Both the position numbers and the translations under genes were made by a program. A stretch of 64,000 nucleotides of DNA, taken from assembly GCA_038116945.1 (NCBI GenBank), contig JAYOEY010000002.1, forward strand, positions 186,001 to 250,000. The letters are read 5' to 3'. Shown here piece by piece: positions 8,430 through 16,560 of the stretch (positions within the stretch are counted from its first letter, which is position 1; each line of letters begins with the position of its first letter). Under the pieces are notes generated by a model. The model saw only the letters and a list, made by a program, of their open reading frames with translations, did not search any database and was not told where the DNA came from. This DNA comes from JAYOEY01 sp038116945 (GTDB lineage: Bacteria; Pseudomonadota; Alphaproteobacteria; MPNO01; UBA2964).

Positions 8430-9403
8430 CGCAGCTTCCTTTCCCGGAAATAGCGGAGCGCGCCTTCATGCAGAGGCGCCGTCATGCCGTCGGTCGCCAT
8501 GGCTTTCGGGTCCAGCCGGGAGAGTGCGGGATGTGTGCGTCGCAGCGACTTCAGCCTTTCAAACACAGTGCGCACGAACCCGTAAACCGTTTCCGGAAGG
8601 AGGTCCGACGAAACCGAAACCGTCGTCGTCGTGCCGAAACTCCAGATATCCGCTTCCTTCAGCCCGTAATCCCGGCCCTTGATCGGCGCGGGATCGTAGT
8701 AGGGCGTATCGTCGGCAATTCGCGTGGCGAGAGACTGCGGCAGCGAAACGAGCTTTGCCCCGCAGTTCTTCAGGGTTTCCGCTATCGAATGATTCGGATG
8801 CCCGACAGAGACCATGAGGACGTCGACCTTGCGGTCGCATAACGCCTGCGCCTGTTCCGCGGTGCCGAACGCGGTCAGAGCGGCGAAATCCCGGTCGCTC
8901 CATTTCATTATCGAGAAAACGAACCGGGCAGTGGCGCGGTGTCCGGAGCCTCGCGGGCCGATATTGACGCGTTTTCGCTTGATGTCGGTGAAGCTCTGCA
9001 CGCCTGCGGACGGGCCGGCGATGACGGTAAAGGTTTCGCGGTGCAGGGAAAAGACGCTGCGCAGTTTTCTGTCGGGCCCGGCGTTTTCGAAACGGCTGGT
9101 TCCTCGCCAGGCATGATATTGCCAGTCGGATTGCGCCATGCTCGCGTCGAGCGCGCCGGTGCGCAAGGCTCTCAGATTATAGAGCGAGCCCGGGGTCGCC
9201 TCGAGGGCGCATCGCAGCCGCAGTTTTTTCGACCGCTCATTCACCAGACGGCACAGCTCGCGCCCTGCGGCGTAGTAGACGCCGCCCACGCCACCCGACC
9301 CGATGACCAGCCGTGTGCTTGTCGATGCGGGCTGCGCGCCCGCCGGTGTGGCACCGGCGAGCCACAGGATGGCGCTTCCTGTAATGAGCAGGTTCCGTCT
9401 CAT
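8426..9403 (-). CDS. TAXI-family TRAP solute-binding protein
   Basis: This 325-residue periplasmic protein has a signal peptide (about 1-23, ending AGAQPAS). The TAXI hallmark is IGSGGVGGVYYAAGRELCRLVN at about 34-55, then TPGSLYNLRALRTGALDASMAQSD. TAXI proteins normally feed a fused DctQM membrane protein, but no TRAP membrane subunit occurs in the window. The gene overlaps both neighbours by 4 bases (ligase upstream, yejA downstream), so it is part of the peptide cluster. Either it serves a distant TRAP permease or it works here as a sensor or alternative receptor. Confidence 0.85.
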   Translation of the reverse strand: MRRNLLITGSAILWLAGATPAGAQPASTSTRLVIGSGGVGGVYYAAGRELCRLVNERSKKLRLRCALEATPGSLYNLRALRTGALDASMAQSDWQYHAWRGTSRFENAGPDRKLRSVFSLHRETFTVIAGPSAGVQSFTDIKRKRVNIGPRGSGHRATARFVFSIMKWSDRDFAALTAFGTAEQAQALCDRKVDVLMVSVGHPNHSIAETLKNCGAKLVSLPQSLATRIADDTPYYDPAPIKGRDYGLKEADIWSFGTTTTVSVSSDLLPETVYGFVRTVFERLKSLRRTHPALSRLDPKAMATDGMTAPLHEGALRYFRERKLR

Positions 9404-10365
9404 GCGGCTCTTGCCTCGTGCGCTCCAAACTGCGCTATCGTGAATGCGACGCGGTCTTCTACTTTTTTCAGGCCGTCTCGGTTCTTTTCGACGGCTTCGA
9501 GCCTGGTCCTGAGACCGGCCCGGTTGGCGATCTGAATGTTGAGGCCGGGCCGCGCGTTCAGCTCGAGAATCATTGGCCCGCGATCGCGGTCGAGAACGAT
9601 ATCGATGCCCTGATATCCCAGATTCGTCATTTCGTAGGATCGCGCCGCCATTTCCAGCAGGACCGGCCAGTTCGGAATCTGCGTGCCGGATACCTTGTTG
9701 AACGTGTCCGGGTGCGTGTCGACGACCGAGTTTCCCTTGACGGCGGTCAGCGTCATGCCGGTTGCCATGTCGATCCCGGCGCCGATGGCGCCCTGGTGCA
9801 GGTTGGCCTTGCCGTCCGACTGACGCGTCGGCAGACGCACCATCGCCATGACCGGCACGCCGAGGAACACGATGATGCGGATATCCGGCACCCCGCGATA
9901 GGTAAGCGCCTCGAACACGGGGTCGAACTCGACGCAATATTCGATGATCGCCTTGTCGGGCTGCCCGCCGAGGCTGAATACGCCCGACAGGATGTTGGAC
10001 AGGTGAAAGGCCATCTGGTTGTCGTCGATCAGCGACCCGCCGGCGGTGCGGTACATGCCGCCCGACCGGCCCTTGATTACGATGATGCCTTCGCCCTGAC
10101 TGCCCTCGGCCGGCTTTACGACGAAGTTTTCCCTGTCCTTTACGATATCCGGGAAGGAAGAGACCTGCTGCTGGATTTCGATCAGCCCGTAAAGGTCGGG
10201 TACCGCCGCGCCGGCCTTTATCGCCAGCTCCTTGGTCAGGACCTTGTCGTCGACCAGCGGGTAGTTGCGGCGCTGGTTGTAGACCAGCACGAAATTGGCG
10301 TTGCGGTCGTTCAGCCCCAGAACGCCGTTGTCGCGCAGCCGTTTCCAGAGGCCGAAATCGAGCAT
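9400..10365 (-). CDS. RimK-like ATP-grasp alpha-L-glutamate ligase homolog
   Basis: A 321-residue ATP-grasp enzyme expected to join an amino acid to a carboxylate through an acyl phosphate. ATP-binding residues are visible in NFVVKPAEGSQGEGIIVI (about 94-111), and the Mg/ATP motif ILELNARPGLNIQIANRAGL lies near 275-294. The family (alpha-L-glutamate ligase homolog, sugar-transfer-associated ATP-grasp) is usually encoded beside the 7TM/transglutaminase protein and the retropepsin-like protease, as here. The ATG at 10365 shares a base with the upstream stop (TGATG). Substrate is unknown; glutamate addition is a family-based guess. Confidence 0.87.
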   Translation of the reverse strand: MLDFGLWKRLRDNGVLGLNDRNANFVLVYNQRRNYPLVDDKVLTKELAIKAGAAVPDLYGLIEIQQQVSSFPDIVKDRENFVVKPAEGSQGEGIIVIKGRSGGMYRTAGGSLIDDNQMAFHLSNILSGVFSLGGQPDKAIIEYCVEFDPVFEALTYRGVPDIRIIVFLGVPVMAMVRLPTRQSDGKANLHQGAIGAGIDMATGMTLTAVKGNSVVDTHPDTFNKVSGTQIPNWPVLLEMAARSYEMTNLGYQGIDIVLDRDRGPMILELNARPGLNIQIANRAGLRTRLEAVEKNRDGLKKVEDRVAFTIAQFGAHEARAA

Positions 10366-11900
10366 CACCGGCTCCCGCCCAGTACGCGGAACCGCGGCAG
10401 TTCGAGCAGCCGGTAGCCGGAATACCGGCCCAGAAGGAGTGTCCCCGCGAGGACCAGCAGCAGGGTTTCCGGGAATACGAACACGAGATGCTGAACAATC
10501 GGTAAATTCATTACCAGATAGCACAGAACCGATACGACGAGGCTGCCGAACGCCTGTTTGAAGGCTTCCTGAGCGCCACGCTCGTCCCACACGATGGTCA
10601 TGCGCTCGATGGTCATCGACAGGATGACGATCGGGAACAGGGCGACCGACAGGCCGCGGTCGAAGCCCAGCTTGTGGCTGAGAATGCTGAGAAACGCCAT
10701 GATCATGACCACGACGATCACAACGCAGGCGAGGCGCGGCACCAGCAACAGCTTCAGTTTTTCCAGATAGAACCTGACGCCGATGCCGATCGACAGAACG
10801 ATCGAGAAGAGGATCAGACCCCACACCAGTTCGGTCTGCCGGAACGCCAGCGCGATCAGGACCGGCATGAAGGTGCCGAACGTCTTCACGCCGATGATGT
10901 TGCGCAGGACGACGAGCAGCAGAATTCCCACCGGTACGGTCAGCAGAAGCTGATAGACGGCCTGGGTCTGCAACGGCAGGCCGAACACGGAAAAATCGAT
11001 CAGGTTCTTCTCCAGGTCCCGAGTCCGGCTGAGCGCGGTGCGAAGCGTAAACTCGAATGCCTCGCGCACCGAGACGATGGTTTCCGTTTTCGTTGTGCCG
11101 AATGCATGGACCAGCCGGGTTCGTCCGTACCACCAGGGCATGGAATCGGCCGGCACTTCGAATTTGTCGGTTTTCGGATCGTAGGGCTGCCAGCCGCCAT
11201 CCGCGAAGAACTCGATCCAGTGTTCGAACCGGGCATTGCGGCGGTCTGGCTTGAGCGCGAGGCCGTGCACGGCGCGCGCCGGCAGCCCTCCGATGCGCAA
11301 CAGCTCCGCGCCCACTTCGGCGATTCCGCGCGAACCCGGATTCTTCTGAAGCAGAAACTGGGCCGGCCCTTCAGGCGTCGGCGTGTTCAGCTGCTTCATG
11401 ACGAGCCGGATCAGGGTCTGGCTGTCGGCCGCTTCGCGGGTCGCGGCCCGTACGATGGTCCGCGCCGCCGAAAGCTCAGCATCGACATAGGAGGTCTTTT
11501 CCGGAATCTCCGGTTCTTCCGACCGGGCGCCGGGCGGCGGGCGCACCGTTTTCGCGCGATGGACCACCGCCCGGTAATAGAGGGCGTGTTCGCCTTCCGC
11601 CTTGTTGATCGAATAGGTCGCCTGCCGGTTGAATCCCTCCGTCGCGGTGGTCAGTCCCCAGCCGCCGGTTACGAAACTCTGGCTGATGACGGTGAAGTTT
11701 CCGGCTGTCTGGGGAATGTTCAGCGCAACCTTGGCGGCGCCGCCCGTGGTCTGAACAAGAATGCGCGTCTCGACCCGCCAGGTCTCGGTCTTCTCGCCCG
11801 GCGTCAGGGGAAATTCGAGGAGAAAGAGCTTGTACAGGAATACAAGCGCGGCCACCCCGGCAAGGATTCCCGTCAGCATGTAGAGATGTTTCTTGCTCAT
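10365..11900 (-). CDS. 7TM membrane protein with inactive transglutaminase domain
   Basis: A 511-residue inner-membrane protein. One N-terminal helix (about 7-28) is followed by a periplasmic transglutaminase-like domain (about 30-280), then seven membrane helices (about 300-500). In the transglutaminase core the segment VGAELLRIGGLPARAVHG has no cysteine where the catalytic Cys is expected, while HWIEFFADGGWQPYDP keeps the His and Asp region. That matches the family described as inactive transglutaminase fused to seven helices. It probably binds peptides rather than cleaving or crosslinking them. It lies 4 bases after the protease gene and is coupled to the ligase. Confidence 0.86.
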   Translation of the reverse strand: MSKKHLYMLTGILAGVAALVFLYKLFLLEFPLTPGEKTETWRVETRILVQTTGGAAKVALNIPQTAGNFTVISQSFVTGGWGLTTATEGFNRQATYSINKAEGEHALYYRAVVHRAKTVRPPPGARSEEPEIPEKTSYVDAELSAARTIVRAATREAADSQTLIRLVMKQLNTPTPEGPAQFLLQKNPGSRGIAEVGAELLRIGGLPARAVHGLALKPDRRNARFEHWIEFFADGGWQPYDPKTDKFEVPADSMPWWYGRTRLVHAFGTTKTETIVSVREAFEFTLRTALSRTRDLEKNLIDFSVFGLPLQTQAVYQLLLTVPVGILLLVVLRNIIGVKTFGTFMPVLIALAFRQTELVWGLILFSIVLSIGIGVRFYLEKLKLLLVPRLACVVIVVVMIMAFLSILSHKLGFDRGLSVALFPIVILSMTIERMTIVWDERGAQEAFKQAFGSLVVSVLCYLVMNLPIVQHLVFVFPETLLLVLAGTLLLGRYSGYRLLELPRFRVLGGSR

Positions 11901-11904
11901 AGCG

Positions 11905-12450
11905 TTAGCTTGCCTTCGCCGTACAGCCAGGTTTCGTTGTCAGGGTGCGGCCTGAATCGACAGCGACGTATTTCGCCAGGAAGCGGCGGCCTATGAGCAT
12001 CTGGTAATTGAACCCGTCGCGGTCAACCAGGTTGACCTGTGTCTCGCGAAATATGTTGCCGATGCAGATACCCAGCATGATCACCGGCCGTTCCTGGCTC
12101 TTGCCCTTGATCCTCTTGATCCGGGCGATCCGGAAAACCCGGCGTTCGAACGCACGCGTGACGCCTAACCGGTTGGTAACCGAGAAGCGCACCCATCTCT
12201 CGCCGTTCTTCTCGAAAAGCTCGTAATGCCGAGCGTTGATCGAGGACGTCCGGGCGCCGGTGTCGAGCTTCGCCCTGATTTCCAGGTCGCCCGGCGTGAT
12301 GACGACATCCTCAATCCAGCCAACCGTCATCACCGGCGGCGGCTGTCCTAGCTGGGCAAGCGCGGAACTGGCCTGGGACGCCGCGCAGCCCAGCCATGCG
12401 ATTGTTACGATGATCTTCCGCATGAAGCGGAAAAGCGTGGTTGCGGGCAT
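11905..12450 (-). CDS. Retropepsin-like aspartic protease (putative ATP-dependent zinc protease family)
   Basis: A short single-domain aspartic protease of the RimB-like family. The active-site motif LDTGARTSSINA is present at about residue 62 from the 12450 start. A signal-like N-terminus (MRKIIVTIAWLGCAASQASSALA) from the ATG at 12423 suggests periplasmic export. Starts at 12423 and 12450 (MPATTLFRF...) are both possible, giving 172 or 181 residues; the frame is also open to 12495. A plausible promoter lies just upstream. In RimK systems such proteases trim ligase-added glutamates, so it may reverse the neighbouring ligase; that role is inferred. Confidence 0.84.
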   Translation of the reverse strand: MPATTLFRFMRKIIVTIAWLGCAASQASSALAQLGQPPPVMTVGWIEDVVITPGDLEIRAKLDTGARTSSINARHYELFEKNGERWVRFSVTNRLGVTRAFERRVFRIARIKRIKGKSQERPVIMLGICIGNIFRETQVNLVDRDGFNYQMLIGRRFLAKYVAVDSGRTLTTKPGCTAKAS

Positions 12451-12517
12451 CTTCCAGGAAATTTCCTTCCAGCCGGACGCATGTTTCAAACGCAAGATCT
12501 GTTGTCCGCAGAATGAA

Positions 12518-12547
12518 AGTATCGGCAGGTGCGTTCGGGTTTTGCAA
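12518..12547 (-). promoter_or_regulatory. Candidate sigma-70 promoter for the protease-7TM-ligase genes
   Basis: On the minus strand TTGCAA (12542-12547) and GATACT (12518-12523) are separated by 18 bases. It sits in the one real gap (about 130 bases) of the long minus-strand run, upstream of the protease gene. Transcription from here would let the protease, 7TM protein, ligase, TAXI and yej genes be expressed without the upstream yejA copy. Confidence 0.4.
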
Positions 12548-12582
12548 CGGGATTCCGGTTGTCAAACCAGATTGAAAAGACA

Positions 12583-14418
12583 CTAGGGATTTCCGCCCCC
12601 GCCAAGCGCCCTTTCCTTTTTCGGGTCGATCCACCACGACCAGAAACCCGGCCCGTAGGGCGGATTCTTGTCGGGAATGCCGAACTTGTCCCACCAGGCC
12701 ATCCGGTACGAACGAATATGCCATTGAGGGATCACGAAATGGCTCCACAGCAGAACGCGATCGAGCGCGCGGGTCGCCGTGACCAGATCTTTCCGCGTCC
12801 TCGCGGCGACGATGTTTTCGACCATCGCGTCGATCACAGGATCCTTGATGCCGACCAGATTGCGGCCGCCTTCCCGGTCGGCCGACGCGGCGCTCCAGTA
12901 ATCGCGTTGCTCGTTGCCCGGCGAGCGGGACTGACCGAAGGTACCGATGATCATGTCGAAATCGAAACTGCGCAGCCTGTTCTGGTACTGCGCGGAATCC
13001 ACGGTTCGCACACGTCCGTCGATGCCGAGCCTTTTCAGATTACGGGTCAGCGGGATAACGACGCGTTCGAAGGCGGGGCTGACCAGCAGGAATTCGATCT
13101 CGAACGGTTTGCCCGATCCGTCGACCAGCCGATTGTTCACGATGCGCCACCCGGCCTGTTTCAGCAGGCGCTGGGCGGCGCGCAGATTGCGCCGGATATT
13201 CCCCGACCCGTCGGTCTCCGGCGGCTGGTATGGTCTCGTAAAGACCTCGTTCGGGATCCTGCCGCGCAGGGGTTCGAGAATCTTCAACTCCGCCGCATCG
13301 GGCAGCCCCTTCGCGGCCAGTTCGGAATTCTCGAAATAGCTCGTCGTCCGCGTGTACTGTCCGTAAAAAAGCTGCCTGTTGGACCATTCGAAATCGAACG
13401 CGAGCGACAGCGCGCGGCGGACCCTTGGATCGCGAAACCGTTCCCGCCGTATATTGAAAACAAAGCCCTGCATGCCCGAAGGATTGGAATGCGGGCGCAT
13501 GACGGTTTTCACCTTGCCCGCGCGCTGCGCCGGGAAGTCGTATCCCGTCGCCCAGTCCTTCGACGAGCTTTCCAGCCGGTAATCGTACTGGCCCGCCTTG
13601 AAAGCCTCGAGCGCGACGACCTGATCGCGATAGAAATCGTAACGGATCTCGTCGAAATTGTAGCGGCCCCGATTGACCGGCAGGTCCTTTCCCCACCAGT
13701 CTCCGACCCGTTCGTAGGTAACGTGGCGGCCGGGCTCGAATGTCTTGACGCGATAGGGGCCGCTCCCCATCGGCGGCTCCAGCGATGTCTTCGAAAAATC
13801 CCGTGTGCTCCACCATTTTTTCGACAGGACATTGACCTGACCGACGATCTGCGGCAGTTCCCGGTTCGGCGGACCGCTGAAGCTGAACTTCACCCGTCGC
13901 GGCGACAGAACTTCCGCTTTTGAGACATTGGCGTAGTAGAAGCGATAAAAGGGCTGGCCCTTTTCGCGCAGGATATTGAGGCTGAACACGACATCGTCGG
14001 CGGTGACCGGCGAGCCGTCATGAAACCGGGCCTCGGGCCTGAGCGTGTAAATCGCCCAGGACAGATCGTCGGCGACCTCGACCGATTCCGCGATAACCCC
14101 GTACTCGGTCAGCGAATCGTCCGGCGTCGGGGTCATCAGCGTTTCGAAGACGTTGGCGATGCCCGCCGCCGCGTCCCCCTTGATGATGAAAGGGTTGAAG
14201 CTGTCGAAGGAGCCGATCGAATGCAGCCGGACGGTCCCGCCCTTTGGCGCGTCCGGATTGACGAAATCGAGATGTCTGAAGCCCGGAGCGTATTTCGGTC
14301 GGTCGTCCAGCGTCAGGGCATGAAGCGGGCCCGGGGCGGTCTGGGCGAATGCCGTGCTTGTCGAGACAACGACGACAGCTGCAATCAGGAAACTGGCGCG
14401 CATGTTTCTGGCTTTCAT
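12583..14418 (-). CDS. Periplasmic oligopeptide-binding protein, YejA-like, copy 2
   Basis: A 611-residue paralog of the 6570-8429 protein, sharing KYAPGFRHLDFVNPDAPKGG, the FDFEWSNRQLFYGQYTRT segment and the RALDRVLLWSHFVIPQWH tail. A signal peptide is visible (MRASFLIAAVVVVSTSTAFAQ). The ATG at 14418 overlaps the hisN stop as ATGA; an alternative ATG lies at 14403. It has no permease or ATPase of its own, so it probably shares YejBEF and widens the peptide range, as in alphaproteobacteria that use alternative Yej receptors. That sharing is inference. Confidence 0.9.
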   Translation of the reverse strand: MKARNMRASFLIAAVVVVSTSTAFAQTAPGPLHALTLDDRPKYAPGFRHLDFVNPDAPKGGTVRLHSIGSFDSFNPFIIKGDAAAGIANVFETLMTPTPDDSLTEYGVIAESVEVADDLSWAIYTLRPEARFHDGSPVTADDVVFSLNILREKGQPFYRFYYANVSKAEVLSPRRVKFSFSGPPNRELPQIVGQVNVLSKKWWSTRDFSKTSLEPPMGSGPYRVKTFEPGRHVTYERVGDWWGKDLPVNRGRYNFDEIRYDFYRDQVVALEAFKAGQYDYRLESSSKDWATGYDFPAQRAGKVKTVMRPHSNPSGMQGFVFNIRRERFRDPRVRRALSLAFDFEWSNRQLFYGQYTRTTSYFENSELAAKGLPDAAELKILEPLRGRIPNEVFTRPYQPPETDGSGNIRRNLRAAQRLLKQAGWRIVNNRLVDGSGKPFEIEFLLVSPAFERVVIPLTRNLKRLGIDGRVRTVDSAQYQNRLRSFDFDMIIGTFGQSRSPGNEQRDYWSAASADREGGRNLVGIKDPVIDAMVENIVAARTRKDLVTATRALDRVLLWSHFVIPQWHIRSYRMAWWDKFGIPDKNPPYGPGFWSWWIDPKKERALGGGGNP

Positions 14419-15194
14419 CCGGAGAGCGTCGCGACTGCGACCGGCTGCAGGTTCGGATCCCCCAAAGCGAGGATGTCGCCCGCCGAAGCGATCGTGATCC
14501 GGTTGCCGCGCCAGTCGGTGACGATCCCGCCCGCGCCTTCGATCACGGGAACCAGCGCGCAGAAATCGTACGGTTTTAGACCCGATTCGACGACAATATC
14601 GACGAATCCCGATGCCAGCAGCGCATAGTTGTAACAGTCGCCGCCATAGATCGTCGTCCCTGACGCTCTCGAAAGCGCGCGGAACGACTCTTTTTCGGTT
14701 TCGTCGAAAAGATCGGGAGAGGTCGTTCCCAGTACCGACTTCTCCAGACCGCTGCAACGCCTCGTTTCGCTCGGGGCGCCGTTGAAACGGGTCGCGATTC
14801 CGGTCGCGCCGATCCAGCGTTCGTCGAGGATGGGCTGGTCGATTACGCCAAGAATCGGCGCGCCGTTGCGGACAAGGGAGATCAGCGTGCCGAAAACGGG
14901 CCGGCCGGTGATAAAGGATCGTGTGCCGTCGATCGGGTCGAGAATCCAGACATGTTCCGCATGGTCGTTTTCGCGCCCGAATTCCTCGCCGAGGATGCCG
15001 TGGTCCGGATAGGTTTCAGCGATCAGCGCCCGCATCGCCCGTTCCGCGTCGCGATCGGCGATCGTGACGGGGCTGTCGTCCGGTTTCGTATCGATGGCGA
15101 ACGGCGTCCGGAAATGCCGGCGGATTACCGGCCGCGCCGCGTCCGCCAGCGTTTCCGCAAATTCGATGAACTCCTGCGCGCAGACCTCTGTCAT
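14415..15194 (-). CDS. hisN: Inositol-monophosphatase-family phosphatase, HisN type
   Basis: A 259-residue metal-dependent phosphatase. Metal ligands are seen in GEEFG, WILDPIDGTRSFITG (about 82-96) and KPYDFCALVPVIEGAGG near the C-terminus. The spacing and the GGDCYNYALLASG segment fit the HisN histidinol-phosphate phosphatase subgroup, which completes histidine synthesis in many alphaproteobacteria. No other his genes are nearby, so an inositol or other sugar monophosphatase role remains possible. It leads the minus-strand run and is coupled by ATGA to the second YejA-like gene. Confidence 0.82.
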   Translation of the reverse strand: MTEVCAQEFIEFAETLADAARPVIRRHFRTPFAIDTKPDDSPVTIADRDAERAMRALIAETYPDHGILGEEFGRENDHAEHVWILDPIDGTRSFITGRPVFGTLISLVRNGAPILGVIDQPILDERWIGATGIATRFNGAPSETRRCSGLEKSVLGTTSPDLFDETEKESFRALSRASGTTIYGGDCYNYALLASGFVDIVVESGLKPYDFCALVPVIEGAGGIVTDWRGNRITIASAGDILALGDPNLQPVAVATLSG

Positions 15195-15248
15195 GCGCCC
15201 GAGTCTGGCCCGGAACGGGGTCGATGAAAAGCCCTCAGATGGGTTGAG

Positions 15249-15728
15249 TTACAGCGCCATCCGATAGCTGAACACGGCGAGAATCTGGGATACGTCTTCG
15301 CCGTTTTCCGAAACCGGCAGGAAGACGCAGCGATAGAGAATGTCCGTGCCGTTCGAATTCTGGAACTCGCCTATGTCGGCGACAGGTTTGAGCGATTCGG
15401 CGGCGACCCTCCACAGCTGCAGCTGCCGCTGGGTGGCGGACGGCAGGACTTCGGAAATCGGACGGCCCGTCGGGTTCCAGCCCAGCGCAACGATGAAATC
15501 CTGCCCGCATGCCGAGATCAGCTCGGCCGCCGGGTCCGGATCGAATCTGAAGAGAACCAGGCCATCCTCGAACTGCCCGTCGAACCCGGCGAGGCAGTCC
15601 GCATAGGACGGCAACCCCCGTTCCGTCAGGAGACTCTCCCATTGCCGGATGGCGCGGCCGATGACCCGCCGGTCGACGGCGGTGGCCTGGCGTGTGGAAA
15701 CGGCATGTTCGCCCGTAAGCCCATCCAT
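15249..15728 (-). CDS. PAS_5-family PAS domain protein
   Basis: A 159-residue stand-alone PAS protein of the type common in Rhodospirillales and Rhizobiales. The core is visible as CGQDFIVALGWNPTGRPISEVLPSATQRQLQLW and then LYRCVFLPVSENGEDVSQILAVFSYR. It has no output domain, so it probably senses something or acts as a partner protein. The start ATG at 15728 lies 48 bases below a perfect TTAA-N7-TTAA site. It is a single gene between the cytochrome c gene and hisN. Confidence 0.75.
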   Translation of the reverse strand: MDGLTGEHAVSTRQATAVDRRVIGRAIRQWESLLTERGLPSYADCLAGFDGQFEDGLVLFRFDPDPAAELISACGQDFIVALGWNPTGRPISEVLPSATQRQLQLWRVAAESLKPVADIGEFQNSNGTDILYRCVFLPVSENGEDVSQILAVFSYRMAL

Positions 15729-15775
15729 AGCGGGTTTCCTGCTGTAACCGGGAGCCCACCGTACGTCGCGCAGGG

Positions 15776-15790
15776 TTAATGTCAGGTTAA
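15776..15790 (-). promoter_or_regulatory. Perfect CtrA-type site TTAA-N7-TTAA upstream of PAS_5 gene
   Basis: The 15 bases hold two TTAA half sites separated by exactly seven bases, the full alphaproteobacterial CtrA recognition pattern. The site is 48-62 bases upstream of the PAS_5 ATG and in the only gap before it. This position fits activation at a promoter where the site overlaps the -35 region. Confidence 0.5.
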
Positions 15791-15857
15791 CGGTTTCGGC
15801 GCGGAAACTTCTCCGGCACGGACGGCGTGCGTCGCGCGCCCCTGCGAGGATAACGCT

Positions 15858-16391
15858 TCAGGGCAGCGGAACCGGCTGATCGCTCAGCGAGCGCAGAAAG
15901 GCGATGAGGTCTGCCCGGTCGGTTGCCTTGCCGATGCCGGCGAAACCCATCTTGGTGCCGCGGAGGTAGCCTTTCGGTTTGAAAATGAACTGGTTCAGGG
16001 CCTCGTAATCCCAGTTTCCTGACATTTCCGCCATGGCTTTCGAGAAGCTGTACCCTTCCAGCTTGCCGGCCTTGCGGCCGACGACATCCCACAAGGGCGG
16101 GCCGAGTTTCTTGGTGTTGTCGCCCTTCTTGAGCGTATGACAGGCGCTGCATTTGTTGGCCTGTCGACTGCCGGCGTCCACTTTGGCGGCAGCCAGAAGC
16201 GGTCCGATCGGATCCGTTTTTTCTTCTGCCTTTTTCGGAATTTTCCGGGAGGGCGTCGCCGAGGCGACCGTGCCGGATTCCACTTGTTTTCCCGGCGTGA
16301 CGAGGCTGTCGCCCAGCATTCCGACCGCGAACGCCAGAAGGCCGGCGATGCACAGGGCGCCGATTATCTTGCTCAGCAGGGTCCCCGCCAT
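15858..16391 (-). CDS. Membrane-anchored class I cytochrome c
   Basis: A 177-residue c-type cytochrome held in the inner membrane by an uncleaved N-terminal helix (about 7-27) and a charged Pro/Lys linker (about 35-65). Haem attaches at CSACH (81-85). GPPLWDVVGRKAG follows, and GTKMGF supplies the axial methionine near 148. This is the CycM/cytochrome c-y type that carries electrons from the bc1 complex to oxidases. It faces kdsB across a 169-base divergent gap. Confidence 0.9.
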   Translation of the reverse strand: MAGTLLSKIIGALCIAGLLAFAVGMLGDSLVTPGKQVESGTVASATPSRKIPKKAEEKTDPIGPLLAAAKVDAGSRQANKCSACHTLKKGDNTKKLGPPLWDVVGRKAGKLEGYSFSKAMAEMSGNWDYEALNQFIFKPKGYLRGTKMGFAGIGKATDRADLIAFLRSLSDQPVPLP

Positions 16392-16500
16392 GAAATATTC
16401 CCGAAAATCCGGCTGCCAGTCGTTTCAAGCGCACAGAGTCTAGTATCTGACGGATTGTCTGTCCAACGAATCGACGATTCATCGTCATGGCAGCGGCCGC

Positions 16501-16529
16501 TTGCAGCGTGCGACATGCAGCGGCTAAAC
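16501..16529 (+). promoter_or_regulatory. Candidate promoter for kdsB
   Basis: TTGCAG (16501-16506) and CTAAAC (16524-16529) are separated by 17 bases, about 30 bases before the kdsB ATG. The -10 is a poor match, so this is tentative. Confidence 0.25.
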
Positions 16530-16560
16530 AGGACACTGGAATTCCCAGGGTTACAGTGTC

